Notes: generated from the letters alone by a model not told the origin. A stretch of 63,834 bases of DNA from Microbacterium enclense (GCF_004022425.1 NZ_RBZY01000014.1:1-63834); one strand, 5' to 3'; shown: positions 8,213 through 17,813, counted from the stretch's first letter. A program made the numbers and translations.

Positions 8213-9256
8213 TCAGCCGCGGCTCGCGGTGACGCGCGCCGCCTCCCGCACCGCCGACACGTTCTTGCGTCCCGCGCGCGAGCCGGCGAGCTTCGCGGCG
8301 ATGTGCTGCGCGACCGTGACCGGCTCGTAGAGCGCGGGCGTCTCGTCGGAGGCGAAGTGGGGGAGGACACCGATCACCGCGTCGGCGTTGCCGTCGTGGA
8401 AGAACGCCGCCGACCGGCGCCGTTCGATGGTCCCGTCGATCACGGGCGGCTTGACGCGGTGCAGCGTCGAGAGCCACTTGTCGTTCGTGAGTCGCGCGGC
8501 CACGTCGCCGATGTTCACCAGCAACGCGCCCTCGGCGGGCATCACGTCGTTCCACGATCCGTCCAGGCCCAGCACCTGCAGCCCCGCGACGCGGTCGGCC
8601 CACAGCACCGTCACCAGCCCGAAGTCGGTGTGCTCGCCCATGCCGGTCAGCTCCGCGCCGAGCTCGATCGACCCGGGCGGCAGCGCGTAGTTGTTCATCC
8701 GCAGCACGTCGATCGAGTGATCGGTGAGGGCGTCGAAGTAGTCGTCCGGCACCCGCAGCGCCGCGGCGAAGATGCGCGTGAGCGTCTGCGCGACGCGTCG
8801 GGCTTCCTCGAAGTACGTCTCCACGGCGGCACGGAAACCCGGGACGGCGTCGGGCCAGGTGTTCTCGGCGTAGTCGGCGACGGATGCCGCTGTGCCGGGG
8901 TACTCGCGCCAGGACGTCCCCACGTTGAACGCCTCGAAGAAGTCGTTCATCCGTGTGATCGGATCGATGCCGAGGCTGTAGCTCAGCGACTCGCTCTTCG
9001 GGGGCGTGTACCCGCGGTTCTCCGCCGCGGGCCGCACGTACTGCTTCTTGGCATCCAGGCTCAGCCCGAAGAACGCGTCGAGCGCCTCCTCGAGGTCGGC
9101 GGTCACCCGGTCGGGCACCCCGTGTCCGACGATCTGCATGAAGCCCACCGTGCGGCAGGCATGATCGACCGCCGCGACCACGGCCGCGCGGGCCGCTTCG
9201 GGTCCGCGACCGACCCAGGCGGAGATGTCGATGGTGGGAACGTGGAACCGGTACAT
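8213..9256 (-). CDS. 2-oxoglutarate/Fe(II)-dependent dioxygenase, isopenicillin N synthase-like
   Basis: A 347-residue enzyme of the isopenicillin N synthase/flavonol synthase family. The N-terminal DIOX_N domain contains FMQIVGHGVP. The Fe(II) triad is His209-x-Asp211 (GEHTDFG) and His266 (STLHRV), and the co-substrate RxS motif is Arg280-Ser282. The family oxidises small molecules such as gibberellin- or amino-acid-like compounds; the real substrate is unknown. No biosynthetic partners are adjacent. An AGGAT-like site precedes the ATG. Confidence 0.92.
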   Translation of the reverse strand: MYRFHVPTIDISAWVGRGPEAARAAVVAAVDHACRTVGFMQIVGHGVPDRVTADLEEALDAFFGLSLDAKKQYVRPAAENRGYTPPKSESLSYSLGIDPITRMNDFFEAFNVGTSWREYPGTAASVADYAENTWPDAVPGFRAAVETYFEEARRVAQTLTRIFAAALRVPDDYFDALTDHSIDVLRMNNYALPPGSIELGAELTGMGEHTDFGLVTVLWADRVAGLQVLGLDGSWNDVMPAEGALLVNIGDVAARLTNDKWLSTLHRVKPPVIDGTIERRRSAAFFHDGNADAVIGVLPHFASDETPALYEPVTVAQHIAAKLAGSRAGRKNVSAVREAARVTASRG

Positions 9257-9358
9257 GTGGCATCCATCCTTCCGGGATGCCTCGACGCTAGGCGCGCGAT
9301 GTCACGTGGGCGTTTCGTCGGTGTCACGGGTTCACAGCCCTCCCACTCCCGCAGAAAC

Positions 9359-9395
9359 GAGAAAGACCCCCGGGATGAACCCGTGGGTCTTTCTC
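9359..9395 (-). terminator. Strong hairpin terminator after tRNA-Leu
   Basis: An 11-bp perfect stem, GAGAAAGACCC (9359-9369) with GGGTCTTTCTC (9385-9395), is extended by an inner CGGG/CCCG pair. It begins six bases past the 3' end of the minus-strand tRNA-Leu gene, so it most likely terminates that transcript. Confidence 0.8.
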
Positions 9396-9400
9396 ATCTG

Positions 9401-9485
9401 TGCGCGAGGGGGGACTTGAACCCCCACGCCCTATACGGGCACTAGCACCTCAAGCTAGCGCGTCTACCTATTCCGCCACCCGCGC
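9401..9485 (-). tRNA. tRNA-Leu (anticodon GAG)
   Basis: 85 nt on the minus strand. Acceptor arms are GCGCGGG and CTCGCGC with discriminator A. The D arm is GCGGAAUAGGUAGACGC. The anticodon stem CTAGC/GCTAG encloses loop TTGAGGT, giving anticodon GAG. A long variable arm (TGCCCGTATAGGGCG) marks a class II leucine tRNA, and the T arm contains GGTTCAAGTCC. The 3' CCA is not encoded. Confidence 0.96.
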
Positions 9486-9624
9486 ATTGGGTGTCTGCCG
9501 CTTTCGCAACGAAGAACGACATTACCACGACCGGAGCGCACCCCACGAACCAGTGCCGCACCCGGGCGCGTCCCGGGCGTGAGGTGGACGGGGAAGGGGG
9601 CGCGGCCCCGGTACCGTAGTGCGC

Positions 9625-10926
9625 ATGTCCGAGCACGACGCCGACCCGCCCGAGGTCGCCCGCGTGGCGGCCGATCTCATCCGCTTCGACACCACGAACT
9701 TCGGCGGCGGCCGGTCGCGCGGCGAGCGCGAAGCCGCCGAGTACGCCGGTGCCTACCTCGAGGGACTCGGTCTCGACGTCGACTACTACGAGCCGGTCGC
9801 GCGACGCACGAACCTCTCGACGCGTATCCCGGGTCGCAACGGCGACAAGCCCGCGCTGATCCTCCACGGCCACCTCGACGTGGTTCCTGCCGTGGCCGAG
9901 GACTGGAGCGTCGACCCGTTCGCCGGCGAGATCCGCGACGGCATCCTGTGGGGCCGCGGCGCGGTCGACATGAAGGACATGGATGCCATGATCCTCACGG
10001 CCGTGGCCGACGTGCTGCGGGCGGGGGAGCAGCCCGAGCGCGACATCATCGTGACGTTCTTCGCCGACGAGGAGAACGGCGGGGTCGAAGGATCCGCCCT
10101 CGTCGTCCGCGACCGCCCCGAGTGGTTCGCGGGCGCGACGGAGGCGATCAGCGAGGTCGGCGGCTACTCGATCTCGGTCGACGACCGCCGCGCGTACCTC
10201 CTGCAGGTGGGCGAGAAGGCGCTGCTGTGGATCAAGCTCGTGGCCCGTGGCCGCGCCGGGCACGGCAGCGCGCTGCACCCCGACAACGCGGTGACCGCTG
10301 TCGCTGAAGCGGTCGCCGCGCTCGGGCGCACGCAGTGGCCCATCCGTCTGACCGACACCACGACCCAGCTCCTCGCGGGACTCGCCGCGCTGACGGGCGA
10401 CGACGCCGGCGACCCCGACCTCCTCGCGCAGCGCGCGGGCGCGGCATCCGGATTCCTGCGCTCGACGCTGCGGACCACGACGAACCCCACGGGCCTCACC
10501 GCCGGGTACAAGCACAACGTGATCCCCGACCGTGCCGAGGCGCTCATCGACGTGCGGGTGCTCCCCGGAACCGAGGAAGCTGCGCTCGCCGACATCCGAC
10601 GCATCGTCGGACCGGGCGTCGAGGTCGAGATCGTGCACCAGGACATCGGCCTCGAGGTGCCGTTCTCGGGCGACCTCGTGGATGCCATGGTCGGTCAGCT
10701 CGATCGGCACGATCCGGGCGTCCCGGTCATCCCGTACCTCATGGGCGGCGGCACCGACAACAAGGCCCTGGCCTCCCTCGGAATCTCCGGTTACGGGTTC
10801 GCGCCGTTGCGACTCCCGTCCGATCTCGACTTCACCGGGATGTTCCACGGTGTGGATGAGCGCGTCCCCGTCGACGCGCTCGAGTTCGGTCGTCGAGTTC
10901 TCGCCGACCTCATCCGGACGTACTGA
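9625..10926 (+). CDS. M20/M25/M40 family metallopeptidase
   Basis: A 433-residue di-zinc amidohydrolase/peptidase. The metal ligand motif HGHLDVVP includes His83 and catalytic Asp85. [11 protein letters not shown] supplies the bridging Asp, and FFADEENGG supplies the catalytic and ligand acidic pair. The distal His lies in [20 protein letters not shown] dimerisation domain occupies the middle ([20 protein letters not shown]). The likely role is dipeptide or N-acyl amino acid hydrolysis in the cytoplasm. A homologue lies close to uppP in mycobacteria as well. The uppP gene starts 8 bp downstream. Confidence 0.92.
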   Translation: MSEHDADPPEVARVAADLIRFDTTNFGGGRSRGEREAAEYAGAYLEGLGLDVDYYEPVARRTNLSTRIPGRNGDKPALILHGHLDVVPAVAEDWSVDPFAGEIRDGILWGRGAVDMKDMDAMILTAVADVLRAGEQPERDIIVTFFADEENGGVEGSALVVRDRPEWFAGATEAISEVGGYSISVDDRRAYLLQVGEKALLWIKLVARGRAGHGSALHPDNAVTAVAEAVAALGRTQWPIRLTDTTTQLLAGLAALTGDDAGDPDLLAQRAGAASGFLRSTLRTTTNPTGLTAGYKHNVIPDRAEALIDVRVLPGTEEAALADIRRIVGPGVEVEIVHQDIGLEVPFSGDLVDAMVGQLDRHDPGVPVIPYLMGGGTDNKALASLGISGYGFAPLRLPSDLDFTGMFHGVDERVPVDALEFGRRVLADLIRTY

Positions 10927-10934
10927 AGGAATCC

Positions 10935-11786
10935 ATGCAGAACATCTTCGAGGTCATCATCCTCGGGCTCGTCCAGGGCCTGACCGAGTTCCTCCCAATC
11001 TCCTCCAGCGCGCACCTGCGCATCGTGGGGGAGTTCCTGCCGTCGCAGACCGACCCGGGGGCGACCTTCACCGCCATCACCCAGATCGGTACCGAGCTAG
11101 CCGTGCTGATCTACTTCCGCAAGAAGATCGGCCGCGTCATCTCGCGCTGGTTCCAGTCCCTCACCGGCAAGGTGCCCCGCAACGACCCGGACGCCCGCAT
11201 GGGCTGGTTGATCATCATCGGCACGGTCCCGATCGCGGTCCTGGGGTTCCTCCTCCAGAGCCTGATCCGCGACAACTTCCGGAGCCTGTGGATCACCGCG
11301 ATCGTGCTCATCGTGTTCGGCATCCTGCTCGGTCTCGCCGACCACTACGGCAAGCGCCGCCGCGAGCTCGACGACCTCACCTACCCGCACGGTCTCGCGT
11401 ACGGTTTCGCCCAGGCGCTCGCCCTCGTGCCGGGCGTGTCCCGCTCGGGAGCGACCACGACGCTGGGTCGCGCGCTCGGATACAACCGCACGGCGGTGGC
11501 CGAGTACGCCTTCCTGCTCGCCGTCCCGGCCGTGTTCGCGAGCGGGTTCTACGAGCTGTACAAGAGCTTCGACGAGGGCACGGGCCCGTACACCCTCACC
11601 GAGACGGGCCTGGCGACGCTGATCGCCTTCGTCGCCGGCTATCTCGTCATCGCCTTCCTCATGCAGTACCTGAAGCGCGGCAGCTTCCTGCCGTTCGTGA
11701 TCTACCGTGTCGTGCTCGGTATCGTGGTGATCGTGCTGCTCGTGACGGGCGTCGTCCCGGCGGAGTCGGCGATCGTGGCCGGATAG
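10935..11786 (+). CDS. uppP: Undecaprenyl-diphosphate phosphatase (UppP/BacA)
   Basis: A 283-residue polytopic membrane protein that dephosphorylates undecaprenyl-PP to recycle the lipid carrier for peptidoglycan and glycan synthesis; overexpression gives bacitracin resistance. Family signatures are present: [13 protein letters not shown] (16-28) near the first helix, with the catalytic Glu, and [11 protein letters not shown] with the essential Arg/Ser. About eight hydrophobic segments are visible. AAGGAATCC precedes the ATG. It probably shares a transcript with the M20 peptidase and ends at a strong bidirectional hairpin. Confidence 0.96.
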   Translation: MQNIFEVIILGLVQGLTEFLPISSSAHLRIVGEFLPSQTDPGATFTAITQIGTELAVLIYFRKKIGRVISRWFQSLTGKVPRNDPDARMGWLIIIGTVPIAVLGFLLQSLIRDNFRSLWITAIVLIVFGILLGLADHYGKRRRELDDLTYPHGLAYGFAQALALVPGVSRSGATTTLGRALGYNRTAVAEYAFLLAVPAVFASGFYELYKSFDEGTGPYTLTETGLATLIAFVAGYLVIAFLMQYLKRGSFLPFVIYRVVLGIVVIVLLVTGVVPAESAIVAG

Positions 11787-11800
11787 GTCCCGCGACGTCA

Positions 11801-11830
11801 ACGGCGCCGCCCTCCGGGGCGGCGCCGTTT
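11801..11830. terminator. Bidirectional intrinsic terminator
   Basis: A 12-bp GC-rich perfect stem (11801-11812 with 11817-11828) has a TCCG loop and is followed by TTTCC on the plus strand. It separates the convergent uppP and PAC2 genes and can serve both. Confidence 0.85.
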
Positions 11831-11834
11831 CCGT

Positions 11835-12701
11835 TCAGCGGCGGGGTGGTTCGTCCCGACCGGGTTTCGTCGGACCGTCTCCGCCGCGGCGGAGATAGCG
11901 CTCGAACTCCTGGGCGATGGCATCCCCGGATGCCTCGGGCGAGTCCCACGTGTCGCGGGTCTGCTCGAGCTGGTGGATGTAATCGCGCATCTCGTCGTCG
12001 TCGGCCGCCGCGGCGTCGATCGAGGCCTCCCACGCGAGGGCTTCGGCGGCGAGTTCGCCGCGGGGGACGGGGATGCCCGAGACCGTCTCGAGCCGGTCGA
12101 GCAGCGCCAGAGTCGCCTTGGGGGAGGGCGTGTGTCCGGCGACGTAGTGCGGGACGCTGGCCCACAGGCTCGCGGTGGGGATGCCGACGCGCTCGGCCGC
12201 GTCACCGAGGGCGCTGAGGATGCCGACGGGCCCTTCGTACAGACTCCGCTCGAGACCGAGGGACTGGCGGACGGCGTCGTTGTCGCTACCCGCGAAGACG
12301 GAGATCGGCCGCGTGTGCGGAACGTCGGACATCATCGACCCGAGTGCTACGAAACCCGTGACGTCCTCGCGCAGCGCGACGTCGACGAACTCGGCGGCGA
12401 AAGCCTGCCACGCGCGGGCGGGTTCGACCCCGACGAGCAGCCAGATCTCGGACTCGTCGCTGCGCTGCACCGGGCGCAGCAACGTCGCCTCGGGCCAGGT
12501 GAGCGTGCGGCGGCCCTCGGCATCCACGCCGACCTGCGGGCGCGTGTACTGGTAGTCGAAGTACAGCTCCGGGTCGACGGAGTGCACCACCTCGTAGTCG
12601 CCCCCCGCCCGCAGCATCGATGCCGCGGCCGAGGCCGCCTCCCCGGCGTCGTTCCAGCCGTCGAAAGCGGCGACGATGATCCGGCGACCCAGTGCGTCCA
12701 C
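11835..12701 (-). CDS. PAC2 family protein
   Basis: A 288-residue member of the PAC2 (proteasome assembly chaperone 2-like) family, with the N-terminal motif RRIIVAAFDGWNDAGEAAS and the central GFVALGSMMSDVPHTRPISV and GPVGILSAL segments. Actinobacterial PAC2 proteins are conserved but of unclear function. The C-terminal 45 residues are charged and probably disordered. The GTG start at 12701 follows GGAGG. It sits beside trmI, as its homologue does in Mycobacterium, although no proteasome genes are present here. Confidence 0.9.
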   Translation of the reverse strand: MDALGRRIIVAAFDGWNDAGEAASAAASMLRAGGDYEVVHSVDPELYFDYQYTRPQVGVDAEGRRTLTWPEATLLRPVQRSDESEIWLLVGVEPARAWQAFAAEFVDVALREDVTGFVALGSMMSDVPHTRPISVFAGSDNDAVRQSLGLERSLYEGPVGILSALGDAAERVGIPTASLWASVPHYVAGHTPSPKATLALLDRLETVSGIPVPRGELAAEALAWEASIDAAAADDDEMRDYIHQLEQTRDTWDSPEASGDAIAQEFERYLRRGGDGPTKPGRDEPPRR

Positions 12702-12799
12702 GCAACCTCCTCTGCCCCTGCGGGGCTGGATACCCAGGATAGGCGCATGCGCCGGAGCCGGCGCGAGGAGACGGGCGGGGCGCTCGATACGATGGAACG

Positions 12800-13492
12800 A
12801 TGACTTCTCCCGCCCTCGCCGCGGTCCTGTGGGACATGGACGGCACCCTGGTCGACACCGAACCGTTCTGGATGGCGGCGGAGACCCCGCTCGTGGAGCG
12901 GTTCGGGGGGACGTGGTCGCACGCGCAGGCGCTCGGCATGGTGGGACTCGCGCTCGAGGACTCGGCGCGACTGCTGCAGAACGCCGGCGTCCCGTGGGGC
13001 GTCGACGAGATCATCGCCCACCTGACCGACGAGGTGCTGCGCCAGCTCGCCGTCGAGGGCGTGCCGTTTCGTCCCGGCGCCCGCGAGCTGCTCGCCGACC
13101 TGCGCGAGACGGGGGTGAAGACCGCTCTCGTGACCATGTCGATGCGACGCATGGCGCTCTCGGTCGCCGACCTCATCGACTTCCCCGCGTTCGACGTCGT
13201 CGTTGCGGGCGACGACGTCCCGCGTCCCAAGCCGCACCCCGACCCGTACCTCCAGGCCGCCGAAGCCCTGGGGGTCGCGATCGCCGACACCGTGGCGATC
13301 GAGGATTCACCCACCGGCCTGCGCTCGGCGATCGCGAGCGGGGCGGTGAGCCTCGGCATCCCGCTGATGGTCTCGCTGGACGGCGTCGGCGCCCATGCCC
13401 TGTGGCCCACGCTCGAGGGTCGCGGCGCCGCCGACCTGGCCGCGCTGCATTCCGCCCACGCCCCCGCCACCACCCCGCAGGAGACCCGATGA
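12800..13492 (+). CDS. HAD-superfamily phosphatase (beta-phosphoglucomutase-like)
   Basis: A 230-residue HAD hydrolase. Motif I is WDMDGTLVDTEP (nucleophile and acid Asp), motif II is ALVTMSM, motif III Lys lies in RPKPHPDPY, and motif IV is AIEDSPTGL. A helical C1 cap sits between motifs I and II. The family dephosphorylates small phosphorylated metabolites; the substrate is unknown. Its stop overlaps the trmI start (ATGA), so the two are translationally coupled. Confidence 0.93.
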   Translation: MTSPALAAVLWDMDGTLVDTEPFWMAAETPLVERFGGTWSHAQALGMVGLALEDSARLLQNAGVPWGVDEIIAHLTDEVLRQLAVEGVPFRPGARELLADLRETGVKTALVTMSMRRMALSVADLIDFPAFDVVVAGDDVPRPKPHPDPYLQAAEALGVAIADTVAIEDSPTGLRSAIASGAVSLGIPLMVSLDGVGAHALWPTLEGRGAADLAALHSAHAPATTPQETR

Positions 13493-14514
13493 GCGAGACC
13501 CCGCACCTGAGCGGCCCCTTCCGGGTCGGTGACCGCGTGCAGCTGACCGGCCCCAAGGGGCGGATGCACACCATCACGTTGCGCGAGGACGGCGAGCTCC
13601 ACACGCACAACGGCGTGCTCAAGCACGATCTGCTCGTCGGCCAGCCCGACGGCAGCGTCGTCACCAACAGCTCGGGCCACGACTACCTCGCGCTGCGGCC
13701 GCTCCTTCGCGACTTCGTGATGTCGATGCCCCGCGGGGCGGCCATCGTGTACCCGAAGGATGCCGCGCAGATCCTCTCGCAGGCCGACATCTTCCCGGGC
13801 GCGACGGTCGTCGAGGCCGGCGTGGGGTCCGGCGCCCTGTCGCTGTGGCTGCTGCGCGCGATCGGTCCGAGCGGCCGCCTCGTGTCGTTCGAGCGCCGCG
13901 AGGAGTTCGCCGACGTCGCCCGCGCGAACGTCGAGACGTTCCTGGGCGCGACCCCGGCCACCTGGGAGGTCGTCGTGGGCGACCTCGTCGAGAGCCTCCC
14001 GGATGCCGTGGCCCCGGCGTCCGTCGACCGCGTGGTGCTCGACATGCTCGCGCCGTGGGAGTGCATCGACGCCGCGGCAGACGCCCTCACCCCCGGCGGC
14101 GTCGTGCTCTGCTACGTCGCCACCGCGACCCAGCTCAGCCGCGTCGCCGAGTACATCCGCGGCACCGGCCTGTTCACCGACCCGGATGCCTCCGAGACGA
14201 TGGTGCGCGGGTGGCACGTCGAAGGCCTCGCGGTGCGCCCCGACCACCGCATGGTCGCGCACACCGGCTTCCTCCTCACCGCCCGGCGCCTGGCGCCCGG
14301 AGCGGTCCCGCCGGAGGTCAAGCGCCGTGCGTCGAAATCGAGCTACGGCGATGAAGACGTCGAGCTGTGGACGCCGGGGGCCGTCGGAGATCGCCAGATC
14401 ACCGACAAGAACCTCCGCAAGCGCGTGCGCGAGGCGCAGAAGGCCGCGGACGGCGTGCGCGCTCGAGGCGGCGAGCCCGCGGACGCGACGGAGACACCCG
14501 AGACGAACGCCTAA
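13489..14514 (+). CDS. trmI: tRNA (adenine-58-N1)-methyltransferase TrmI
   Basis: A 341-residue class I SAM methyltransferase. The N-terminal beta domain contains FRVGDRVQLTGPKGR, and the catalytic domain contains VVEAGVGSGALSLWLLRAIG (SAM motif I) and VDRVVLDMLAPWE (motif IV). Homologues such as Rv2118c methylate A58 in the T-loop of tRNA as tetramers. The lysine-rich C-terminal tail (ITDKNLRKRVREAQKA) is probably RNA-binding. It starts inside the HAD gene stop and is followed after 9 bp by the FKBP lipoprotein. In proteasome-bearing actinobacteria the Mpa/Dop/Pup/proteasome genes lie between these two. Confidence 0.94.
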   Translation: MSETPHLSGPFRVGDRVQLTGPKGRMHTITLREDGELHTHNGVLKHDLLVGQPDGSVVTNSSGHDYLALRPLLRDFVMSMPRGAAIVYPKDAAQILSQADIFPGATVVEAGVGSGALSLWLLRAIGPSGRLVSFERREEFADVARANVETFLGATPATWEVVVGDLVESLPDAVAPASVDRVVLDMLAPWECIDAAADALTPGGVVLCYVATATQLSRVAEYIRGTGLFTDPDASETMVRGWHVEGLAVRPDHRMVAHTGFLLTARRLAPGAVPPEVKRRASKSSYGDEDVELWTPGAVGDRQITDKNLRKRVREAQKAADGVRARGGEPADATETPETNA

Positions 14515-14523
14515 ACTGATCCG

Positions 14524-15480
14524 GTGCGCAGACTCCCCGCAATCGTCGCCGTGACCGCTCTGGCCGGAATCGGCCTCGTCGGATGCTCGGCATCCACCGG
14601 TGCCGCGGGTTCCGCCTGCACCGCACCCACCGCCGACCCGCGCGCCGCCGAGGCCGTGAGCGTCTCGGGTGAGGTGGGCACGCAGCCCGACGTCCAGGTG
14701 CGCTCGCCCTTCCTGCCGTCCGCGCGCTCGGTCGAGACAGTCGTCGCGGGCGACGGCGAGCGCATCACGCAGCCCGACCAGCTCGTCCTGCTCGACCTCA
14801 CCGTCTACAACGGCGTCACGGGGGAGCGCATCGTGGGTTCCCGCTACGACGGCAACCTCGCCAATGCGCAGCCGTTGTCGGGGTGGGACCAGACGTTCCC
14901 CGACTTCTCGTCCGCGATGCTGTGCGCGACCGAGGGGTCTCGCGTCGTCGTCTCGCTGCCGTACGACAGCGTGGGTCCGCAGGCCGCGCAGGGGCTGCAG
15001 ATCCCCGAGGGAGGGTCGGCGGTCGTGGTCGCCGACGTCGAGCGCGTCTACCTTCCCGCCGCCGACGGTGCCGACCAGTTCACCGCGGGCTTCGGCCTGC
15101 CCACGGTCGTTCGCGCGACGAACGGTCAGCCCGGCGTGACGATCCCCGACGGCGAAGCGCCCACCGAGGTGTCGGTGCAGACGCTCAAGAAGGGCGACGG
15201 TCCCGAGCTCACCGCCGACGCCACCGCGCGCGTGCACGTCCTCGGTGTCGCGTGGAACGACCGCGAGCAGTTCGCCACCACGTGGGGTCGGGCGCCGATC
15301 GCGGCCTCGCCGTCGCAGATGCCGGAAGAGATCGGCGCGGCTCTCGAAGGCCAGACCGTCGGTTCGCAGGTGCTCGTCGTGGTGCCCGCCGACCAGACGG
15401 CCGCCGACCAGCAGGCCTTCCAGGCCCCCGCCGACACGGCTCTGGTGTACGTCTTCGACATCATCGGCGTCGACGACTGA
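14524..15480 (+). CDS. FKBP-type peptidyl-prolyl isomerase lipoprotein, two FKBP-like domains
   Basis: A 318-residue lipoprotein. The N-terminal signal ends in lipobox LVGC with the acylated cysteine at residue 21. A tandem of FKBP-like domains follows, ~60-170 (VVLLDLTVYNGVTGERI..., PLSGWDQTFPDFSSAMLCATEGSRVVV) and ~200-318. Such proteins assist folding of exported proteins at the membrane outer face. It starts with GTG and sits between trmI and pafB, the usual actinobacterial position. The lipoprotein enzymes Lgt and Lnt that would process it are also in this window. Confidence 0.9.
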   Translation: MRRLPAIVAVTALAGIGLVGCSASTGAAGSACTAPTADPRAAEAVSVSGEVGTQPDVQVRSPFLPSARSVETVVAGDGERITQPDQLVLLDLTVYNGVTGERIVGSRYDGNLANAQPLSGWDQTFPDFSSAMLCATEGSRVVVSLPYDSVGPQAAQGLQIPEGGSAVVVADVERVYLPAADGADQFTAGFGLPTVVRATNGQPGVTIPDGEAPTEVSVQTLKKGDGPELTADATARVHVLGVAWNDREQFATTWGRAPIAASPSQMPEEIGAALEGQTVGSQVLVVVPADQTAADQQAFQAPADTALVYVFDIIGVDD

Positions 15481-15506
15481 GTCCGGCCCGCGCCTAGGAT
15501 GGGCGG

Positions 15507-16499
15507 GTGTCCGCCACCTCGTCCCGACCCGCTCCCGAGGAGCGTCTGGTCAACCTCGTCGTCGCGCTCATGGCGACCGAGCAGGGACTGACGAAGGACA
15601 CGATCCTGTCCTCCGTGGCCGGCTACCGCGAGCAGTACGAGGCGGGAGCGTCGAAGGACGCGCTCGAGAAGATGTTCGAGCGCGACAAAGAGAATCTGCG
15701 CGGGCTGGGCGTTCCGATCGAGACCATCGGCGACCGCGCCGACCCGGACGATCTGCGCGAAGCGCGATACCGGGTGCCCACCGCCGAGTACGCCCTCCCC
15801 CAGGACATCTCGTTCAGCCCCGCCGAGGTCGCGCTCCTCAACATCGCCGGCAGCGTGTGGGGAAGCGAATCGCTCTCCGCCGATGCCCGCAGCGGTCTGC
15901 GCAAGATCCGGGCGCTCGGCATCCCCGTCGACGAACCGATCATCGGATACGCGCCGCGCATCCGGGCCCGGGACGCCGCGTTCCCCGCGCTGCAGCGCGC
16001 GATAGAGGAGTGCCGCGTCGTCACGTTCAGCTACCTGCGCCCGGGTGATGCCCGCTCGCGCGAGCGCCGCATCCGTCCGCTCGCCCTGCTGGAGTACGAG
16101 GCGCGGTGGCACGTCTTCGGATTCGACCTGACGATGGATGCCGAGCGCACGTTCCTCCTCTCGCGCATCGTCGGCGACATCGCGGTAGCGCGCGAACGCT
16201 TCGACGAGGACCTGCGCATCGGGGCGGGAGAGCGAGCGCTCGCCGGGCTCGAGGCGGTCGCGAGCCGTCAACGCGCGTTGTTGGAGGTGCACCCCGGCAC
16301 CGAGGCGGCGCTGCGGCTGTCTCGGCGCGCGGAACCTGCCGCGCAGGGGATCGTCGTGCCCTACGTCGACCTGCACGTCTTCGCCGACGAACTGGCCTCG
16401 TACGGTCCCGAGGTCCGTGTCGTCGCCCCCGACGACCTCCGCGACCAGGTGATCCGGAGGCTTCGGGCGACGCTCGCTCTGCACGGGGGTGCGGCGTGA
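15507..16499 (+). CDS. pafB: WYL-domain transcriptional regulator PafB
   Basis: A 330-residue protein with an N-terminal winged-HTH region (EERLVNLVVALMATEQGLTKDTI), a central WYL domain, and a C-terminal WCX domain. In the WYL core the consensus reads VTFSYLRPGDARSRERRIRPLALLEYEARWHVFGFD. PafB acts with PafC as an activator of the recA-independent DNA-damage response in mycobacteria, despite the original link to the Pup-proteasome. It starts at GTG 15507 and its stop overlaps the pafC start (GTGA), which fits the need for equal amounts of the two subunits. Confidence 0.93.
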   Translation: MSATSSRPAPEERLVNLVVALMATEQGLTKDTILSSVAGYREQYEAGASKDALEKMFERDKENLRGLGVPIETIGDRADPDDLREARYRVPTAEYALPQDISFSPAEVALLNIAGSVWGSESLSADARSGLRKIRALGIPVDEPIIGYAPRIRARDAAFPALQRAIEECRVVTFSYLRPGDARSRERRIRPLALLEYEARWHVFGFDLTMDAERTFLLSRIVGDIAVARERFDEDLRIGAGERALAGLEAVASRQRALLEVHPGTEAALRLSRRAEPAAQGIVVPYVDLHVFADELASYGPEVRVVAPDDLRDQVIRRLRATLALHGGAA

Positions 16500-17479
16500 C
16501 CTCGGATCGCGCCCTGCCCGCCCTCGATCGGGCGGCGCTTCTGCTCCAGCTCGTGCCGTACATCGTCGGCAAGGGCGAGGTGTCGATCGCCGAAGCGGCC
16601 GCCGACTTCGACGTCACCGCCGACCAGATGCGCGCGATGGTCGAGCGGCTGACCGTCATCGGGTTGCCGGGGGAGGGCGGCTACTGGCAGCTGCCGAACG
16701 AGCTCTTCGACATCGACTGGGATCTTCTGGATCGCGACGACGTCATCTCCATCACCAACACCGTGGGGCTGGAACGATCACCGCGCCTGACCGCGCGTGA
16801 GGCGGCGGCGCTGCTGGCCGGGCTGCAGCTGACGCGGACGCTTCCCGGCGTGGGAGACAGCGCCCTCGTCTCCGGCCTGCTGGCGAAGCTCGCGCGCGGC
16901 GCATCATCGACGCCGCCGCCGGTCATCGTGGCCCCGGGTCCCGTCGACGGCGTGCGCGACGTCGTCGACCGCGCCCTGCGCCGTCGCGTGGCGGTGTCGT
17001 TCACCTACCGGGCACCGGGTGGGGATCCCACCACCCGGACCGTCGATCCCATCAAGGTGCATATCGCGAGCGGGCAGTGGTATCTGCAGGGCTGGTGCCA
17101 CACCCGTCAGGCCGTGCGCACGTTCCACCTGGAACGGGTGAGCGATCCCGTCCTCACCGGTGTCCCGGCGGTCCACGGGGCGGATCCCGTCCCCGAGCTG
17201 TTCGCCCCGGGTGACGACGAGGTGGTCGCGCGGTTCCGGTTCCCGCGGGCGGTGGCGCCGCTGCTGTCGGACTACCTCGAGCGCGCGACGATCGAGGGCG
17301 AGGACGATGTGGCCGTGGCATCCCTCCGGCTGGCCGACGAGCAGAGCCTCAAACGCCTCGCTGCCCGTCGCGGCGGGGAGGTCGAGCTGCTCGAACCCAC
17401 GGGGGCGCGGACCGCTGCTGCCGCCTGGGCGGCCGCCGGCCTGGCACAGTACGGTCCGGATGCCTCGCCCGCGGGGTGA
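16496..17479 (+). CDS. pafC: WYL-domain transcriptional regulator PafC
   Basis: A 327-residue partner of PafB. The N-terminal HTH region is LLLQLVPYIVGKGEVSIAEAAADFDVTADQMRAMVERL. The WYL domain carries VSFTYRAPGG...RTVDPIKVHIASGQWYLQGWC, and a C-terminal WCX region follows. The GTG start lies inside the pafB stop. No pupylation or proteasome gene is present nearby, so the pair probably works purely as the DNA-damage regulator. The tatA gene follows 79 bp later. Confidence 0.93.
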   Translation: MTSDRALPALDRAALLLQLVPYIVGKGEVSIAEAAADFDVTADQMRAMVERLTVIGLPGEGGYWQLPNELFDIDWDLLDRDDVISITNTVGLERSPRLTAREAAALLAGLQLTRTLPGVGDSALVSGLLAKLARGASSTPPPVIVAPGPVDGVRDVVDRALRRRVAVSFTYRAPGGDPTTRTVDPIKVHIASGQWYLQGWCHTRQAVRTFHLERVSDPVLTGVPAVHGADPVPELFAPGDDEVVARFRFPRAVAPLLSDYLERATIEGEDDVAVASLRLADEQSLKRLAARRGGEVELLEPTGARTAAAAWAAAGLAQYGPDASPAG

Positions 17480-17558
17480 ACGTGGAGCGTTCCACGGCCG
17501 GCTCGGAGGCGCAGGAGCTACACTGGTCATCACGCCCGAACGAGACTGAGGAGTCCTC

Positions 17559-17813
17559 ATGCTAGGCAATCTGAACGGATGGCACCTGCTGATCGTTCTC
17601 GCGGTCATTCTGCTGCTGTTCGGTGCCACGAAGCTCCCCGCCCTCGCCAAGAGCGTGGGCCAGTCGGCGCGCGTCTTCCGGACCGAGATGAAGGAGATGA
17701 AGCGCGACGACGAGGTGTCGGCATCCTCTCCCGAGACGCCCCGCGCGACCGATGCGGGCACCGCTTCGTCGGTGACTCCCGAGAATCGTGCGTCGAACGA
17801 CACCACCCCGTAG
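17559..17813 (+). CDS. tatA: Sec-independent (Tat) translocase subunit TatA
   Basis: An 84-residue protein with one N-terminal transmembrane helix (about 7-22, LLIVLAVILLLFGATKLP), the conserved FG...KLP hinge, then an amphipathic helix (LAKSVGQSARVFRTEMKEM). An acidic, Ser/Thr-rich disordered tail follows. TatA oligomers form the conduit for folded, twin-arginine proteins. GAGGAGTCCTC precedes the ATG. The tatC gene starts 3 bp after the stop. Confidence 0.96.
   Translation: MLGNLNGWHLLIVLAVILLLFGATKLPALAKSVGQSARVFRTEMKEMKRDDEVSASSPETPRATDAGTASSVTPENRASNDTTP

Noticed and set aside
9257..9400. Promoter or small gene between the dioxygenase and tRNA-Leu
   Set aside because: Apart from the tRNA terminator hairpin no open frame with a ribosome site or convincing promoter was seen.
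12286..15237. 983-residue minus-strand open frame
   Set aside because: It overlaps PAC2, the HAD phosphatase, trmI and the FKBP lipoprotein in the wrong frame and shows no recognisable motif.
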